Shown: piece by piece, positions 14,901 through 29,900 of the stretch | Layout: each line of letters begins with the position of its first letter | Numbering within the stretch: position 1 is the first letter of the stretch | Assembly (NCBI RefSeq): GCF_014356525.2 | Contig: NC_052506.1 | Location: 22,148,707-22,212,706 of the forward strand | Length of the DNA stretch: 64,000 nucleotides | Reading direction: 5' to 3' | Source: Nilaparvata lugens | Lineage: Eukaryota > Arthropoda > Insecta > Hemiptera > Delphacidae | The notes under the pieces: model-generated | Database searches by the model: none | What the model saw: only the letters and a program-made list of their open reading frames with translations | What the model was told of the DNA's origin: nothing | Translations under genes and position numbers: made by a program

Positions 14901-17900
14901 ATTTGAAGCTGATTGATCAATTCTTTCTAAAGTTATTGTAGAACATACAAACAGACAGACAACATAGAATAAACAACCATTAATAATAAATAAACCATTG
15001 GAAATTAACAAATCATAATGATTATAAAAATGAAAATAATTTAACCTCAGAGTAGTAAAGAAAAAAATAAACAACAAAAAATCGAAGATACCTAACCTCA
15101 AAAACTTTTGTTCGAAGCCTTTCTTTGTGATAACACAACAGTGTATGACGAGATGTGTGAGCACACATTTTTATAATGCGTGTCTTGTCTTTATAGTGGC
15201 CAGCCTTTTTGTCGTATTGACCCTGAGCTGCAAACTCTGATAGTAGGCCTCCAAGCATCGCAACTTCTTGCGCATATCTGAAGGGCTACCCGCCAAAATT
15301 ATCATCAGTATTAATTTGAAACAAGTGTTCATAGAATTGACCATTCATAGTGATATCCTCTAAGTCTTAGCTTTTGAAATACATTTTCATATCATTTGTT
15401 TTATTTTTATTGATAGAATATTTTAAATAAATTTTCTTGATAGAAAAAGTAATTCTAAACCAGAAATGCTCACCGCTGTTTATTTTAGTTATTGATTAAA
15501 ACTACTTTATATTGTCACATTGTCCATTCGAATATTTATGAGAAACTACTTAGTTACTAGTTTCAAGACTAATGACTAGTGGAATTTTCCTTAAGCTATT
15601 CAAAGTAGTTTTATTCAACAATAATATGTACCATATGTAACATCACCTACACTACAGCTCAGAAAGTTAACCTGTAATATTATTATTTTTTGTAAAATTG
15701 AGGGCAGCTGTCTTATCCCAATTATCGTTAAACTCTCCCCTTCGTTTGAAGGATGAAATGTTCATTATATTTTTGCGTCATTATCAAAAGGAATGGACTT
15801 GGAGTCATGCTTGAAGAGTGGTTTAGTGGCAGATGTTTGGTGAAACTTGTTTTGGAAGCACCTGCTTTTTGAGTTCTATTTAATGGCTTATTGCAATTCC
15901 CCTATTGCATTGCGCACGTTTCTTTATTAATTTTTTTATTATGGGTCTCTTTTATTCCGTATAGTAAGTTTCGTGTTTGTATCTAGTAGTTTACTTTTTC
16001 TTGTCATAATTGAATAAAAGACAATGGAGATTAGAGTTTATTTTTTGGATAACATTTTTTGCTGTTGGAAATAAATTAATGAATCTACATTTTCCGTAAT
16101 ATAAAAACATGTAAATTCTAAATTTTGTATTCACATCTAAATTGATAACAACGTGAAATTGGGATTAAACCATATTACAAATTAGAATTGATAGTTTTTC
16201 ATAATCCAGTTCTAGAGGAAAATCATAAAATACTCTACTCATGAGTTTCAATAATTCATTGGTATTTATTAATTAATTAAAAATTTCTTTATTTGTTAGG
16301 ACTTCTGAAATATGTTTTTTTTTTCAAATTAACTGTACTTGACATTGTCAAACTTGAGCCTTGTGCATACGACTGCACCGATAACGGTGACGGCAGCGAG
16401 AGAATTTTTACCCGTGGTTTAATGGTTGAAATCATCGCCAAGCGAATCGCAGTGGTCTTTAAAAGGCTTCACCCTTCAATACCAAAGTTATTCTTGAAAA
16501 ACTAGTCGAATGAAAAACAAGTACAAAATTTAATACTTGACAGTCCATTAAAAGTAATTCATAAATGTTTCGTTTAGACTTTTACAGCATATTTTTATCT
16601 ATTTTTTCCAGTGTGCAAGGAGTGGCTCGTGAAAGAAGATGGAGCACTTGCTTATCAACTACAACAAAAAGAGGGTGAGCATAACAAATAATATTGTAAA
16701 ATTATTTAACAAATATAATTAAAAGCCTGAGTACATTTTTTTTACAATAAACTTGAATTTTGCGGTTTTTGCCCCACAAAAATCATAACAGCTCATTATT
16801 GACGGAATGATGAAGAGTGCCAATTACTAAACCTTTCTTCAACCTTTTGCTTGCTCTTTAAGAAGTATTCCTACATATCAGTTTCAGTATGTGTCCAGTT
16901 CATTGAAAATATTCTTGCCTTGAGTTCTAATGGGAACCAATGATACTCGCTCGGCCGGGCTGAGTGGGAATACAGATGTGGACTAATGAGAAGATCCCTA
17001 GTTGTTTGTTGCGGATGGAAGTTGAAATAAGCCAACTGCGCATGTCTGACTGCTGTATTATTTTTTCTAAATATCGGGGAACCGAGCTTCGCTCGTTATT
17101 TATTTATTGTTGAACAGAACACAATTCTTTAAAATGATTGGGGAAGGACAAACAGGCACATCCCAAAACGGTTTCTTCCCCGAATTTTGATTTATACACT
17201 ATAAATATTCCAAAAAGTAGGTTATGTTACATACACTTGAATCAGGTTCTAGGTCTAATTTAGATTGTTTACAAATCAAATTGAATAACAAAATAACACT
17301 CACTAATCACGTAAAACTGTAAAATAATGATTAACTTTGAAACTTATGATATACTCTTAGAATGATATACCATGTCATGTCAACAAATCAGATTATTTTG
17401 ATCAAATCGATTTAAATTTCTCGTGAATAAGCTATTTGATTGCAAATAGTTGAACAGCTGAACATAATTCTGTCTCTCTTCCACACAGGCAACTCAAATC
17501 TTCTGTTATTGACAGACGACGAAATTATCACCTGTTTTTCCAATGATGAATAATTATTATCCTTTTCATGTCCTTTAGCGAGCTTTCCCAGGGATGGGAC
17601 CTAGTGCAATCGAATTTTTATATCATAAAGCTACTATTTTCCAAATTTCGTGAAAATCGTTAAAGCCGTTTTCGAGATCCGTTGGACATACATAACCAGA
17701 TAACCACATAACCAGATAACCACATAACCAGATATCCAGATAACCATATACAAAAATTGCTCGCTTAATAAAATAGGATTATAAAATTACGCCATGCTAG
17801 GCCCTTGACTCAAATCGCTGGCAAAAAACTCAGCTGGTTGATCAAATGTTTTTGCTATGCATCGCTATATTGCTAATTAGGCTATATTGCTATTTGCTAT

Positions 17901-20900
17901 GCAATGTTTTTGCTAAGCGTCTTGATGCTGTGGAAGTGGTAAATCGGCCCAGGGATCAGTTTGTGATTTTAGTCCTATTAGAACTCAATGGAAGAATATT
18001 TTTACTGCGTTGGACACGGACTCTGATACTGTTATGTCGTTATGTGGGAATCCACCATTTTGGTGAGATTGGAGGAATGAATTGGTTTCAATTAGCGCTC
18101 CACATAATTTGATTTACGACGGTCCATTATCAATGTAACGGCTCCAATATTGACAACAATGCTTTTCTTTTCATCCGTTTAAACGCGGCCGTTTTGTTTT
18201 TGAATGCTATTTTCTTATAGAAATTGATTTGAATCAAATGGTTCAAAAAGATAGGAAGAATATCGGTCGTACCTCTGATTTCTTATATTGTGTTTCTAAG
18301 AGTTTTCTTACGGTTAAAATTACTATTATAATATGTATGTAATATGTAGAAAGATTGAGGTTTAAAGCAGTTTTAGGCGAATGCCTGTTGTTTTTACCTG
18401 CATTGTATCTATTGTCTATGAATAAATAAAATAATTAATGCCGCGGTAATATTACTATTATTATATACATATTATACTCTTAACCTCCACCACCAGACAC
18501 GTAACGCATCATGCACAGCACTTTGTATAACCATAGAGAAAATATAGCTTATGCTATTTTTTCTCTATGGTATAATCTTCAATTGAATTTGTCTGGTCAT
18601 TGCTGTGCTGTACTCTGTCTGTCCGGTCCCTTAAAAAATATCTTTCTGGTAGATGTGAATGGGAGCTCATGCCGATTACATTGAAGGACTATTTAATATT
18701 TCCTGTCTGTTATGATTCGTTACGTTTTTGTCTGGTGTGATTAATGCTTTATGCTCTCATTATTCATTAAGAAAACATTCAAAAATAGAAGTAAAATATA
18801 TTTCTACTTTCATCATTAAATTTTGAATTTCAACAAAAGAACATAGTTCAGCGTCACCATCCATCATCATCATCATCATTTTGAACATTCTTCTCTAACT
18901 CTACTTGTAAAAATACATAATGTCCATATTTAAAATATTAATATTACTTGAAAGATTCAAACTAATAAAAGTGAAAATTACTATAAGAAATGGTAATTAA
19001 TTTCTAGAATATTCCACAACTCTACTGGATTCCGGTTTACATCAAATATGGGCAAATTCTCGTACAATGGCTTTCATCATCAGTTTGAGAACAGTAAATT
19101 TGTCCATCAAGCACCTAATTCGAAACTTTAAGTTTATAATTTCGTGTGCCCTGATTCATCATGTTTCTATGCCGATTGTTTTTCAATCATAGTTTTCATG
19201 TCAATCACGTCTTTTTTCTATCGAAATTCTATAACAATTGCTGGTAATCACATTCGTCGTAACAATAATACTCTCGATAGAAACGTTTTTTTTTTAGTCA
19301 GACGAACTGATTCATTTCCTGGTTATTGTTTTGTGTCGCGTTTCCGCCGCCGGCGATTTAAATAAATTCTGTTGCGTTTTTTTCTGTGAATTTCCTGTTG
19401 TTTATTATTAGTTGTGTACTGTAATTGGTCAATACAGACTGACTAATTCCTGCACTATGTTTAGGAATGTCATGCTTGAAGAACTTGACCGGTGATGCTG
19501 AACTATGTTGGTCTGGTTCTTTTGTTGGAATATTTCCTAGTAACATAATAATCATTTTCTATTTAAGAGGGGAGTGTAGGTTATATTGAAGCTAGCAATA
19601 TTGGTGGGTTCGACTCATTTTGTTAATATTCTTCCTAGAAACAATTTTTATTAGAACTTGTTTTATGTACCGGTGTGTTATTTGCTGTATAGGTTCTGTA
19701 ATTAGAAGAGCTGGATATTTTGTCACAACATAATTTATGTTTTCCCCTATAGTGAGATTTACGATTTTAAAGACAGTGGAAATGATAGGAAGGTATTTTG
19801 CCACTTTCCTCTTTCACCTCCTTCTATAGTAGGTAGCTGTGATTCAAGTATTCCCTGTATACTTGATCTAATACCAGTACCAATTATTGCTGATCCATGT
19901 TAATAGTCTAATGATTAATTTCATTTGAAATATAAATATATGATTTTATATTCACCAAGAAAATATAACTTTTCTTAATTTAATAATACATTCTTATAAT
20001 TGGAAAAGAATTAAGCTGCCATCTTTATTGTCTAATGACAGACAAGGATAGCAAATGAATGTTAATCAGATGCTGATTTTATTTTTATAAGCTGAATCTC
20101 AATAGAGTAACATTGCTTTTTCAACCAATCACATATTATTATTATAAAAATAAAATACATTTTACTGTTTAAACCACATTCAGACCACTAAATTCAAACG
20201 TAGATGAATTATTTGAAACTGACTCAATAAATAAAAACTTGAAATTAGTCAATGCATGAAAATTGTTGATATGATTTCCTGTGTTTTGAAGGTGGTACAT
20301 AATATCTTGTTCTGGTACATAATATCCATATTGAATAAAAGCAACTTTAAATAGTCACAAAATCTTATTTATTAAAACATTTTGAGAAACTAGTTTCGGC
20401 TTTTACACCATTGCTAATCTCTAGTAAACTTAGACCAGAGAATGATGTCGGTGTAACAATAGGAACTAGTTTCTAAAAATGTTTTATTAATATTGGTTGT
20501 GATATTTAAAAGTGGGCTTTATTCTATCTTGACAAAATGCTGAACAAACCTCTATTTTGGAAATTTTAATGGACTATTTAGGAAAAATAAGCCTGTTTAT
20601 TCAATCCATTGTAGTAATAATCTATTGAATTATGAGGTCTCAGGCTTTTTCTCCTTTTATCATCCTGCAAGAGTAATAATTGATGGATAATGATAAGAGA
20701 TGAATGGTTTAGAAATTATTGGTTACCGTTGATGTGAATGAAACAATTCAGAATTGGGAATTCTCCTCGATAATTGTCTTCATGAAGCGTAAAGCTGTAT
20801 TAAGCTTCATTAATACTTAATTTGTCTGGTGAAACTCCAATCAGACGGCCATTATTACGGCAGACAATAAGCCACTTTCTTTGACTTACTTTCTTGCCAT

Positions 20901-23900
20901 TGAAATTGATTTTCTCATTAGCTTTATAATGCCTTATTAAATGCATATAACAAGTTCATCGTATAGTGAGATTCATTTTAAAATGTCAGCATTGTTAGAA
21001 TGGGAAGCATTGGTGTTATTCATAAGGAATGCTGACATTTTGAAGTTTATCTTACTATAACTCTTTCTCATTATAATCTCTTTCGGACTCTCATAATTCA
21101 GTTGATACAGCGCTATCAATTTTGATAAATTTCTGACGGAAGAAGAATCGAGGGTTCAAGCATAATCTAATATTGAAATAAGTGGATAAGACTAGTGCAA
21201 CCTTTTCAACTTGAAATTACTCACTAAGCCGACGAGACCTTTCTTTGATAAAACATTGAAAATTTACTTAAGCTTTTCACAGCCGTACTTTGATTCACCC
21301 CTCCGAACTACCTTAATTTTTTCACCCACAGAGAATTCTGCGGTGTAAGCTTTTGTTTTAAGCGATGTGTCATCATCCTTCTATTCATTGTGGGCTTTTC
21401 AAGAGTCCCTGTATCAAGTTTCAAAGAGATCCTGTGATGTTTTAGCATTCAAAAGCACGCCCGGATTCAGTCAGTTGCTCGCTTAGCTTGCTGGTGTCTG
21501 TTTTCGAATAGCTTCCTAAAACTTATCTTATTTTTAATTAGTGTTGTGGTGTGATTTCTGTGTAAAGTACTGTTTATTTGTTTCTCCAGTGTCTAACCAA
21601 TTTATTGATAAATTTATAGTTTTTTTAATGTTGATTGGTTCGTCTGTGATTTCCCACTTGATCACTTTATAGGTCTATAGTGCTTTTATTCTCGAAAAAT
21701 TCTTCCAACTTGATTGTGAGATTTATTCAATGTTCCTACCGCAAAAACCATTGCTTGAATATTCGTGAAACATGTTAATCCACCGTTTGTGTTGTTCTTA
21801 ACGGTTGTCAAAGCGACTCTAACAATTTACTGAAGTCTCTTTAGGGGTTTGAAAATATTTTGCTTTGAGAAGAAAACTTCTTGAACTAGCTATCTAATTA
21901 ATTAAGTTTTACAAGATTGCTTCTAGTTTTCGTACTATTTCCTTATTGGGCATTCTCTATTTTTCTTCATTTTCGTTAATGTTGAATAACCAAAACTTAT
22001 TAAACTTCAACTCTTTTTTGTTTAACTAAACTCGAAGATAGGCTTGCTGCGGTTTTATATCCAATTGCTCTATATTGTCTTTTGTTTAAATTTCTTAGGA
22101 ACGTGATTAGAGCGAAAATCGTTCGGAAACAATCAGTTTTGTTGATTGTTAGTTTTCTTTTGTATTGTTTATTCAGTTTGGATATTTGAGCCAGCACGTG
22201 GTACTCAACATGTTTCACAATCAATTATAATGTTTTACTAATTTGAGAATGATCACATGATTACAAATTTATCCCAGTTTTGAAAATGCTCAAGAGAGGT
22301 TTACACCATGGATGAAAGAATATTGTTTCATTATCCAATGTTTGACACTAATCTGAAATCATACTACAAATAATTCTGTAATAGTCATATCAAAATAATT
22401 ATAACAGATATATACTGCATCAAATTGGCAGTCTAAAATTACAGTAAACATAATTTTTGTTGTATTTTCAAATGGCTTATTACATTTAGATTTGATAAGA
22501 ACAGTAGGCTACTCTTATGTCAGTCTCAAATAACTGGAGTTATTTTTAATAACATGAGTCATTTGCATTTCAATTTTCTCTCATCTTTAATTCATGTTTT
22601 ATTCTTAATAAACTCAATGATATACTAACAACCTCTACAATTCGAAGTTCTGAACTTGAAATACAACTCTTATTATGTTGAAATTCAAAGAGCAACTCAA
22701 ATATCCAATAGAATAACTTATATCTCAATAAGGACAACTTTTCTCAATAACTCTAATCAACTCGACCGCTTTTTTCATTTTTATCATGCGCGTTACATAA
22801 TGTAGAATGACTGTTTTATTTTTCTCCAATAAATTGATGTTGCAATTCTTAAGTCTTGGGCACACCGGTGCGAATCGTATTTCGCACGCGGTATGACTGT
22901 TAATTTCAACTTGATTAAAACTGGAAATTATCCCGCACATGATTCGCACCGGTGTGTACTAGGCTTTATCTACAAAAATTAGGTTCAAAACTGAAATGAA
23001 TAGTGGCGCAAACTTGCAGCTTGCTGACAGAACAACTTAATTGCTAAATAGATTATTGCTGCTTTACAGAACTAAAACTTCACTGCTTTAAGTTGATTGT
23101 TTGATTATCAAACTTTGATACATGATTAAATAAGAACAAACGAAATTAAATGAAGACTTAGGAATGTTTGAACAAAGGAAACTGTACATTGCGCTGTGAA
23201 TTTATCTAGTTTAATTTAAATGTTGTTTCTATTGCAGCTATTTTTATTGCATGGCAATTGGTGATGTGTTCTAATAATAATAGCATTTTCTGTGAAAATG
23301 AACGTATATTGACCGAAGTGAAGTGTATGAACTTTGAACTGAAACGACTTCATGCCACGATCACTAATCAAGTTCACATTATTAAGAGCAATGTCATGGA
23401 AGCGAATCTAACTGGTGGTGAGAATTATTAGAAAATTGTTATAAAAAGCCTAGTATTTACTTTATAAACTATCAACTCTTAACCTTGATTTCTAAAGAAT
23501 TTCCGATTTTCTGGAAAAAAGAGGATACAATTGGTTCTTTTGTGGGTAATTACTCATTTCTCTTTTGCTGAAAAAATAATGCTATTAGTTGTAATGGGGA
23601 TGTTAACACATTTGCTGCCTGCCAATAAGTGAACACTTTCTTTAGGCTGGCCACTAACGGTAGGACATGTGTGTGCATGCACACACAAACATTTTAATCA
23701 TGCATGTTTTGTCCTCAGCAAGAGAATCTAACATAAAATTAGCAACCAATAACAATAAATAGAAAATCAAAGATACAAAAACTAAACTCAAAAATCTTTG
23801 TTTGAAGCCTTTTGCTGTTATGACGACATTTGTGAACACACACATGTTCATCATGGATGTCTTCATTCAGAATTCCACAAATTCTAGTTCCACAGGCTAG

Positions 23901-26900
23901 TAGGCCTACTTGTCGTTAGTGGCCAACCTAAGATACAATGATATTCTTCTAGGACACTGTGATATCCTATTCACTGACCTGAGCTCTGTAACTCTTCTTT
24001 TTAGAGCCCTGATTTTCAAGGAATTTCTACTCTGCTGATTTTATTGGAAATGGTGGCTTTAAAGGGTGAGCCCTGGAGCTCAGGATAGTGAATAGGACAC
24101 CACGGCATCTCTTATCGATTATTAGCTGGAGCTTACAAAACTTTAAAAGTTTGCTAGTCTTCCCTTTTTTAGCTCAAATAGCGTGAATTTCCTCTTTTGA
24201 GTAATAAACTTGCATGCTTGTTTATTCTCACAATGCTCCTGTAAAACTAATAACAATATGGCATTCACGTTAAACTTTATACTGAACGGTAGGACATGTG
24301 TGTGCATGCACACACAAACATTTTAATCATGCATGTTTTGTCCTCAGCAAGAGAATCTAACATAAAATTAGCAACCAATAACAATAAATAGAAAATCAAA
24401 GATACAAAAACTAAACTCAAAATCTTTGTTTGAAGCCTTTTGCTGTTATGACGACATTTGTGAACACACACATGTTCATCATGGATGTCTTCATTCAGAA
24501 TTCCACAAATTCTAGTTCCACAGGCTAGTAGGCCTACTTGTCGTTAGTGGCCAACCTAAGATACAATGATATTCTTCTAGGACACTGTGATATCCTATTC
24601 ACTGACCTGAGCTCTGTAACTCTTCTTTTTAGAGCCCTGATTTTCAAGGAATTTCTACTCTGTTGATTTTATTGGAAATGGTGGCTTTACAAGAGCTCCT
24701 GCAGCTCAGGATAGTGAATAGGACACCACGGCATCTCTTATCGATTATTAGCTGGAGATTACAAAACTTTAAAAGTTTGCTAGTCTTCCATTTTTTTAGC
24801 TCAAATAGCGTGAATTTCCTCTTTTGAGTAATAAACTTGCATGCTTGTTTATTCTCAACAATGCTCATGTAAAACTAATGACAATATGGCATTCACATTA
24901 AACTTTATACTGAACGATAGTACATGTTCGTCCAAAACATAATATGTTAGTGGCTATATATAATATATGCTAGTTCTATTATTCGATAATATCATCGAAA
25001 TGATTTTATCATATTTAAAAAAAAAATAGTTTCTGGTATAATTAGAATTGCTTCAGGAGCAACATTTCACATTGTATAGGGCCAGTCTAGTTCAATATGA
25101 GTAGTTGTCCTGCAAGTATTTATTTCAGTTGCCTGTTGTGTGATGATGAGTTGTGTTGAGCTTAAGTTGAACTTTGAACTTGAACTTCGGGGTCCCCCAG
25201 TTTCAGTAGTTAATGAATGCTTTAGTGAGGCTCTCTTCAAATTGTCAGTATTCCTTATTAATAACATCATTGCTTTCCAATGAACCAATGCTGACAGTTT
25301 GGTGTGTAGAACAGTTGGAGACAGTAGTTGGTTGTTCTGACTCATGTTGTGATAATAATTTTCAATTGCTTCAATTTAGGGTGGATTATTATTTTATTCT
25401 ATTACATGCAGCTGGTTTCCAGTTGAAAATATTGTTGTACAGAAAGGGGATCTCAAGATCTGTAAACTTAAGTTATAAAATGGATTGATTTTCAGTTTCA
25501 TCAACTATGACCTTCGCATGTTATCGTATAAATAAAAGATTGATCTACAAATATAGATGATACATTAGATATTACAATAATTTAATAGATAAACTATTGA
25601 TTAACCAATTTTATCCACAGTACTTAGTACACATATCATTGATCAGATCTGTACTCGATTTTAAACTATGGTTTTACAGGCTCTAGAATTATAAACTTCG
25701 AATGAAAGCTATGTAAATTCAGCACAGTATGTAAAATAGTGATTGCCCATTCTCTACTAAATTCATATCAATTATAATTCAACAGTAGAGATTGTCTAGA
25801 CCCTAAAAAATTCTAAATTGAATTTTTAAATCGAGTACTATGGTCTGTAGTTGCTAAATTAGTATCATATTGAAGCCCTTTCTGTTGCTGTTGAAAAAAC
25901 TTCTAATTTGTTTTGAAACTGCTTGTAGTTACCTATAAGAACTATGAAAATCTATGTCAATCATCAAAACTAATTATTTTATTGCATAATCTGAGCCTGT
26001 TGAGTCAATTTTTATTGGTGTTGTTGTGTCAGTTTTATTGGCAATTTTACTGTTCTGTAACTTCTATAAAATGGAACCCTGGGTTATAAAATAACTTCTT
26101 TTCGGAAGTCATGTTTTGAGAAACGCTTGAAGATGAAAAGGCGATGAAAGAAGGAGGAGGAAGGAGAAGAAAGAAGACCAAAAAAGGAAAAAGAAGAAGA
26201 CAGGATAAATGAAAGAGAATGTGAATATGATGAAGGGCTGAGGGAGAAGAACAAAAAGTCAATAGTAGATGGTGGCGAAGAAGAAAAATGAAAAGACGAC
26301 AACAGAGGATGGTAGATGGTGGAGAAGAAGAAAACTAAGAAGACGATAACAAAAGGAGGAGAAAAAAATAGTGGATTTGGAGGAACGAGGTGGAGATGAA
26401 AAAGCGATGAGAAGAAGAGAATGAAGATTTGAGGGGAAGATTAAGAAGAAGAAGAGGAAGATTTGAGGAGAAAAATAAGAAGTTGAAGAAGAAGTAAGTA
26501 GCAGGTGGAAATGAGGACATGCGATCTAGCTTTCCCCTTTCAGATGTATGGTAATGGTAGCAACATTGGTTATCCTCATAATCTGCATCAAAAAGCAGTC
26601 GACTACAGCAGCAGTTTATGCTTGGCTGACCACCAGACAACTTATTTCCACACACACAAACTAGACAAAATTAAAAAACAAAGTACAAGTTCACACGACA
26701 GGTATTGTGAGTATCGTATTTGAAACTGTCAGCATTCCTTATGAATGACATCAATGCTTCCCATTCAACAATTTTCTGACAGTTTAAAGTGAATCTTACA
26801 ATAGTGAATTACAGTATAGCTGTAAGTATAGTGTGTATAGTATATTGTACTACTGTATAATAGTGTAGTATGGTGAATTCTGTAGTTAGTTGACAGAAGC

Positions 26901-29900
26901 AACTACCTCCTCCGCTGTGGTCTTGTGATGTAGGCCTACATGTAATTGAAGTTTGCAAACACTAGCATCACTTTGCTAATTTGTGGGAAGAGTGCATTGT
27001 TTGCGTGTGGCCAAACTAATAGGAGGGACAAACCTTCTTGAATTGCATTTGCAATTATTCATGTTGCGAAAGATTGATGTTACTGTGCCATCCTGTTACC
27101 AAAACTCGATTTGTCCGTGTTGATTATGTCAGTTCGTGTTTGACTCAATTTAATAATGTAAGTGAATTTGTAGTCCAGTCAATACTCACATGAAAAAGGG
27201 GGTGTACTTGCAAAATATATTTTATTTCCAATTTTGTTTTTAAAGATACAGAGTTAGGAATAATCTAATTTTATTCGAAATTTTATTATCTAAAAGAAAG
27301 GTGAAAGTGATGATTTCTGTCCGATGATTGGTCTTGGCGGAAATCACTGTAAAATTTGAAAGGACCAAAAAAGTTTAAGAGTTTAAGGTTTTTGAGACAC
27401 TCTTGAATATTTGGACTATTTTGTAGGTAATAATAGTTGGTAAATGAGGTGGTTATGTACACTAAATAGGTTGTCAATAAAAGAGGTTTTATGATTATGA
27501 TTACTATTAATAACAAACATTCATAAGGATTATACAATAAGGATGATACAATATTTATCAAAGACATTTTGTAGGTTTTTTCTGGATTAAATTGTTATAT
27601 CAGGCTAATTTACGTTAAACGTAGACTGCCCACTATGCTCAAACTTTAACATTATTTGTTCAGAGAGCATCTATGTTATTTTGAAGGAGCACCTTCAGTT
27701 TGAATTGAATCTCACTATAGACTGTCGAAGACAGAGTGCCATGTATTCAATGAATAACTTTATATAGTCATAGACTGAATAAACAACAGGCTTTTAATTT
27801 TAAATCTGTGATATAGTATATAAATAGTCATCTCAAAGCAGTACACATTTCCCGTTTTAGAAGACTTCTAAGTTTTTATAAAACTGGATTCAAATCTTTT
27901 TTCATAATTAATCATCCTTTCTTTCCTCATTCTTGTTCTTGATTTTACCTTTCACCAGCAAAATGCACTCAGCGCTGACAAGAAAGGCCGATACTATCTC
28001 AGTCAGCTATTCTAGTGAGTTTCACTTGAAAAAGTCAGCATTCCTTGTAGATTACATAAATTCCCCCTATTCAACCAATGCCGACTTTTGGAAATGAATT
28101 TCACTATAGCTACTAGAGATACTAGTTACTAGCTACTTGGCTGTTCGCTCTACTGAACGTTTACTGCGAGTTATTAAACTCGGTAAATCTGAGAGCCTCA
28201 GTCTCAAGATTCTCTGTTGATCTCTTCTGCTCAGTGATGATGTTTTATGCTGTACTTTCTATTTTATTCCATCGACCTCATTCTTAGTTTTCATTGGTCG
28301 CTTGCTCTTGTTTCATATTTTCACTTCTAATTGTGTGAGAACGTTTTATGATGGTAGGCTTCTAAATCCTTGTTTGTTTGGTTAATTTTATACGACTGAA
28401 ATATGTTTGAAAAAAATAATTTTCCGTTTGAGGTCACAATAAAATAAAGAAGATTTGTGATATAAAACAGTGAGAGTGAGATAATACTGTTCAATTTAGA
28501 AGAACTTCATGATTATTGGATTTACAACAAAATGCATTTATATAACTATATACGAAATACATAGTCATCTAATAATACTGAACGATATATGATACCAGTT
28601 TGTGTTTATTGTGATTATTAGATTCAGATTACATACATTTGTATAGTTGGGATTTGGGAGCTGAAGAATTCTATATTTGCGAGATACTACTAAACAATAT
28701 GATATCGTTTGTTATTGGATTACAAATGACTGTTGGAAACAGTAAAATAAGGTATCTTGTTTTCGTCCCCCTATTATCGGTCCCCCTATTTGTGGTGCTG
28801 TTGAAGGATATCAGTTTTCTATAGAATATTCATTTATTTATTACATCAATAGAGTAATTACAAAATATAATACGATTCTATACATAACATAACTATTCTA
28901 TTGATGAATGAAGTGTTCAATAGTTTGAAATCGAGTAAAATTTGCAATGAAACTTCAAAATTCGTTTCAGTAATCGCTTTCTGGATTATGAAACGTCTGG
29001 AAAATACACTCTGCCAAGAAATACAATTATTGAGGAGATCTGTGGAGCGACTTCTATCATACAGTATGAATCATACTTTTATCATGTATGGTTTGTTGTG
29101 TTGTTGTGCTAGACAGTAATCTTTTTTCTGATATAGAATCATCGTTGTAATCTGCTTTATTCTAATAAATGTCCATCTAATGTAGATCGTTTTGAGTGTT
29201 AGAATAAAGCCTTCACACGTTAGTTTTAGATTTAAGGTACCTGTTGGATTAAGAATTTGATTTTTAAATTATTGAGTTTCTAATATTGTGTTGTGTTTTT
29301 TACTAACTACTAATAGTGAACTTTGAACTGACAGACTTCCTTATGAATTACACCAACACCTCTCCCAAAGATAGTTTGAAGTGTATCTCACTATAGTTTG
29401 GCTCCATTCCTGCACAGTCTTGGAAAGATTAGTAGTTTCAAGTTGATCGATTAATCCAATCTTATAATGCACCATAGTCAGCAATATTTATATAATCTCG
29501 AAAGGATGAAGTAAAGTTTCCTCATCAGTCTTTGTTCATTGATATGGTACGCAAAAATTTTGGTCGACTGCATAATGTAGATGCGATATCTCTTTAGGTT
29601 GTAAGAATCTCATATTTGTTGTGTGTTTCATCATCTTTCTGTCACCAAATCTCTGGTGTGTGTCAAATCGCTCCAAAATCCTTGATTTGATCTGCTGATT
29701 TAACTCTCATCATGTGGCACATGAAGCTTCTGTTTTTTTTCAAAAATCATGTTTGATCGATTATTATATAGTGTTTATTCAATATCTTATATTTTAGTTC
29801 TTCACATTATTATTATCGACAGACCAATAATAAAAACTCAGCTTTAAAAAATAGATTGAATTTTTTGGTTTATTTCAGCCTTACAGAATTTTAATCGACC

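Larger units (their letters stand above)
8928..16611 (+). other. Intron 1 of the CCDC50 homologue
   Basis: 7.7 kb. Contents: a degenerate minus-strand non-LTR retrotransposon (9485-12840), repeats at 12858-13215 and 13552-13835, a foldback element (14065-14695) and part of a TIR element (14935-15204). From 15210 to 16290 I see no feature. A GC-richer open stretch at 16316-16505 is unexplained. Confidence 0.8.

Noticed and set aside
26047..26655. Ser/Phe/Leu-rich minus-strand frames
   Set aside because: Low-complexity translation of the polypurine tract.
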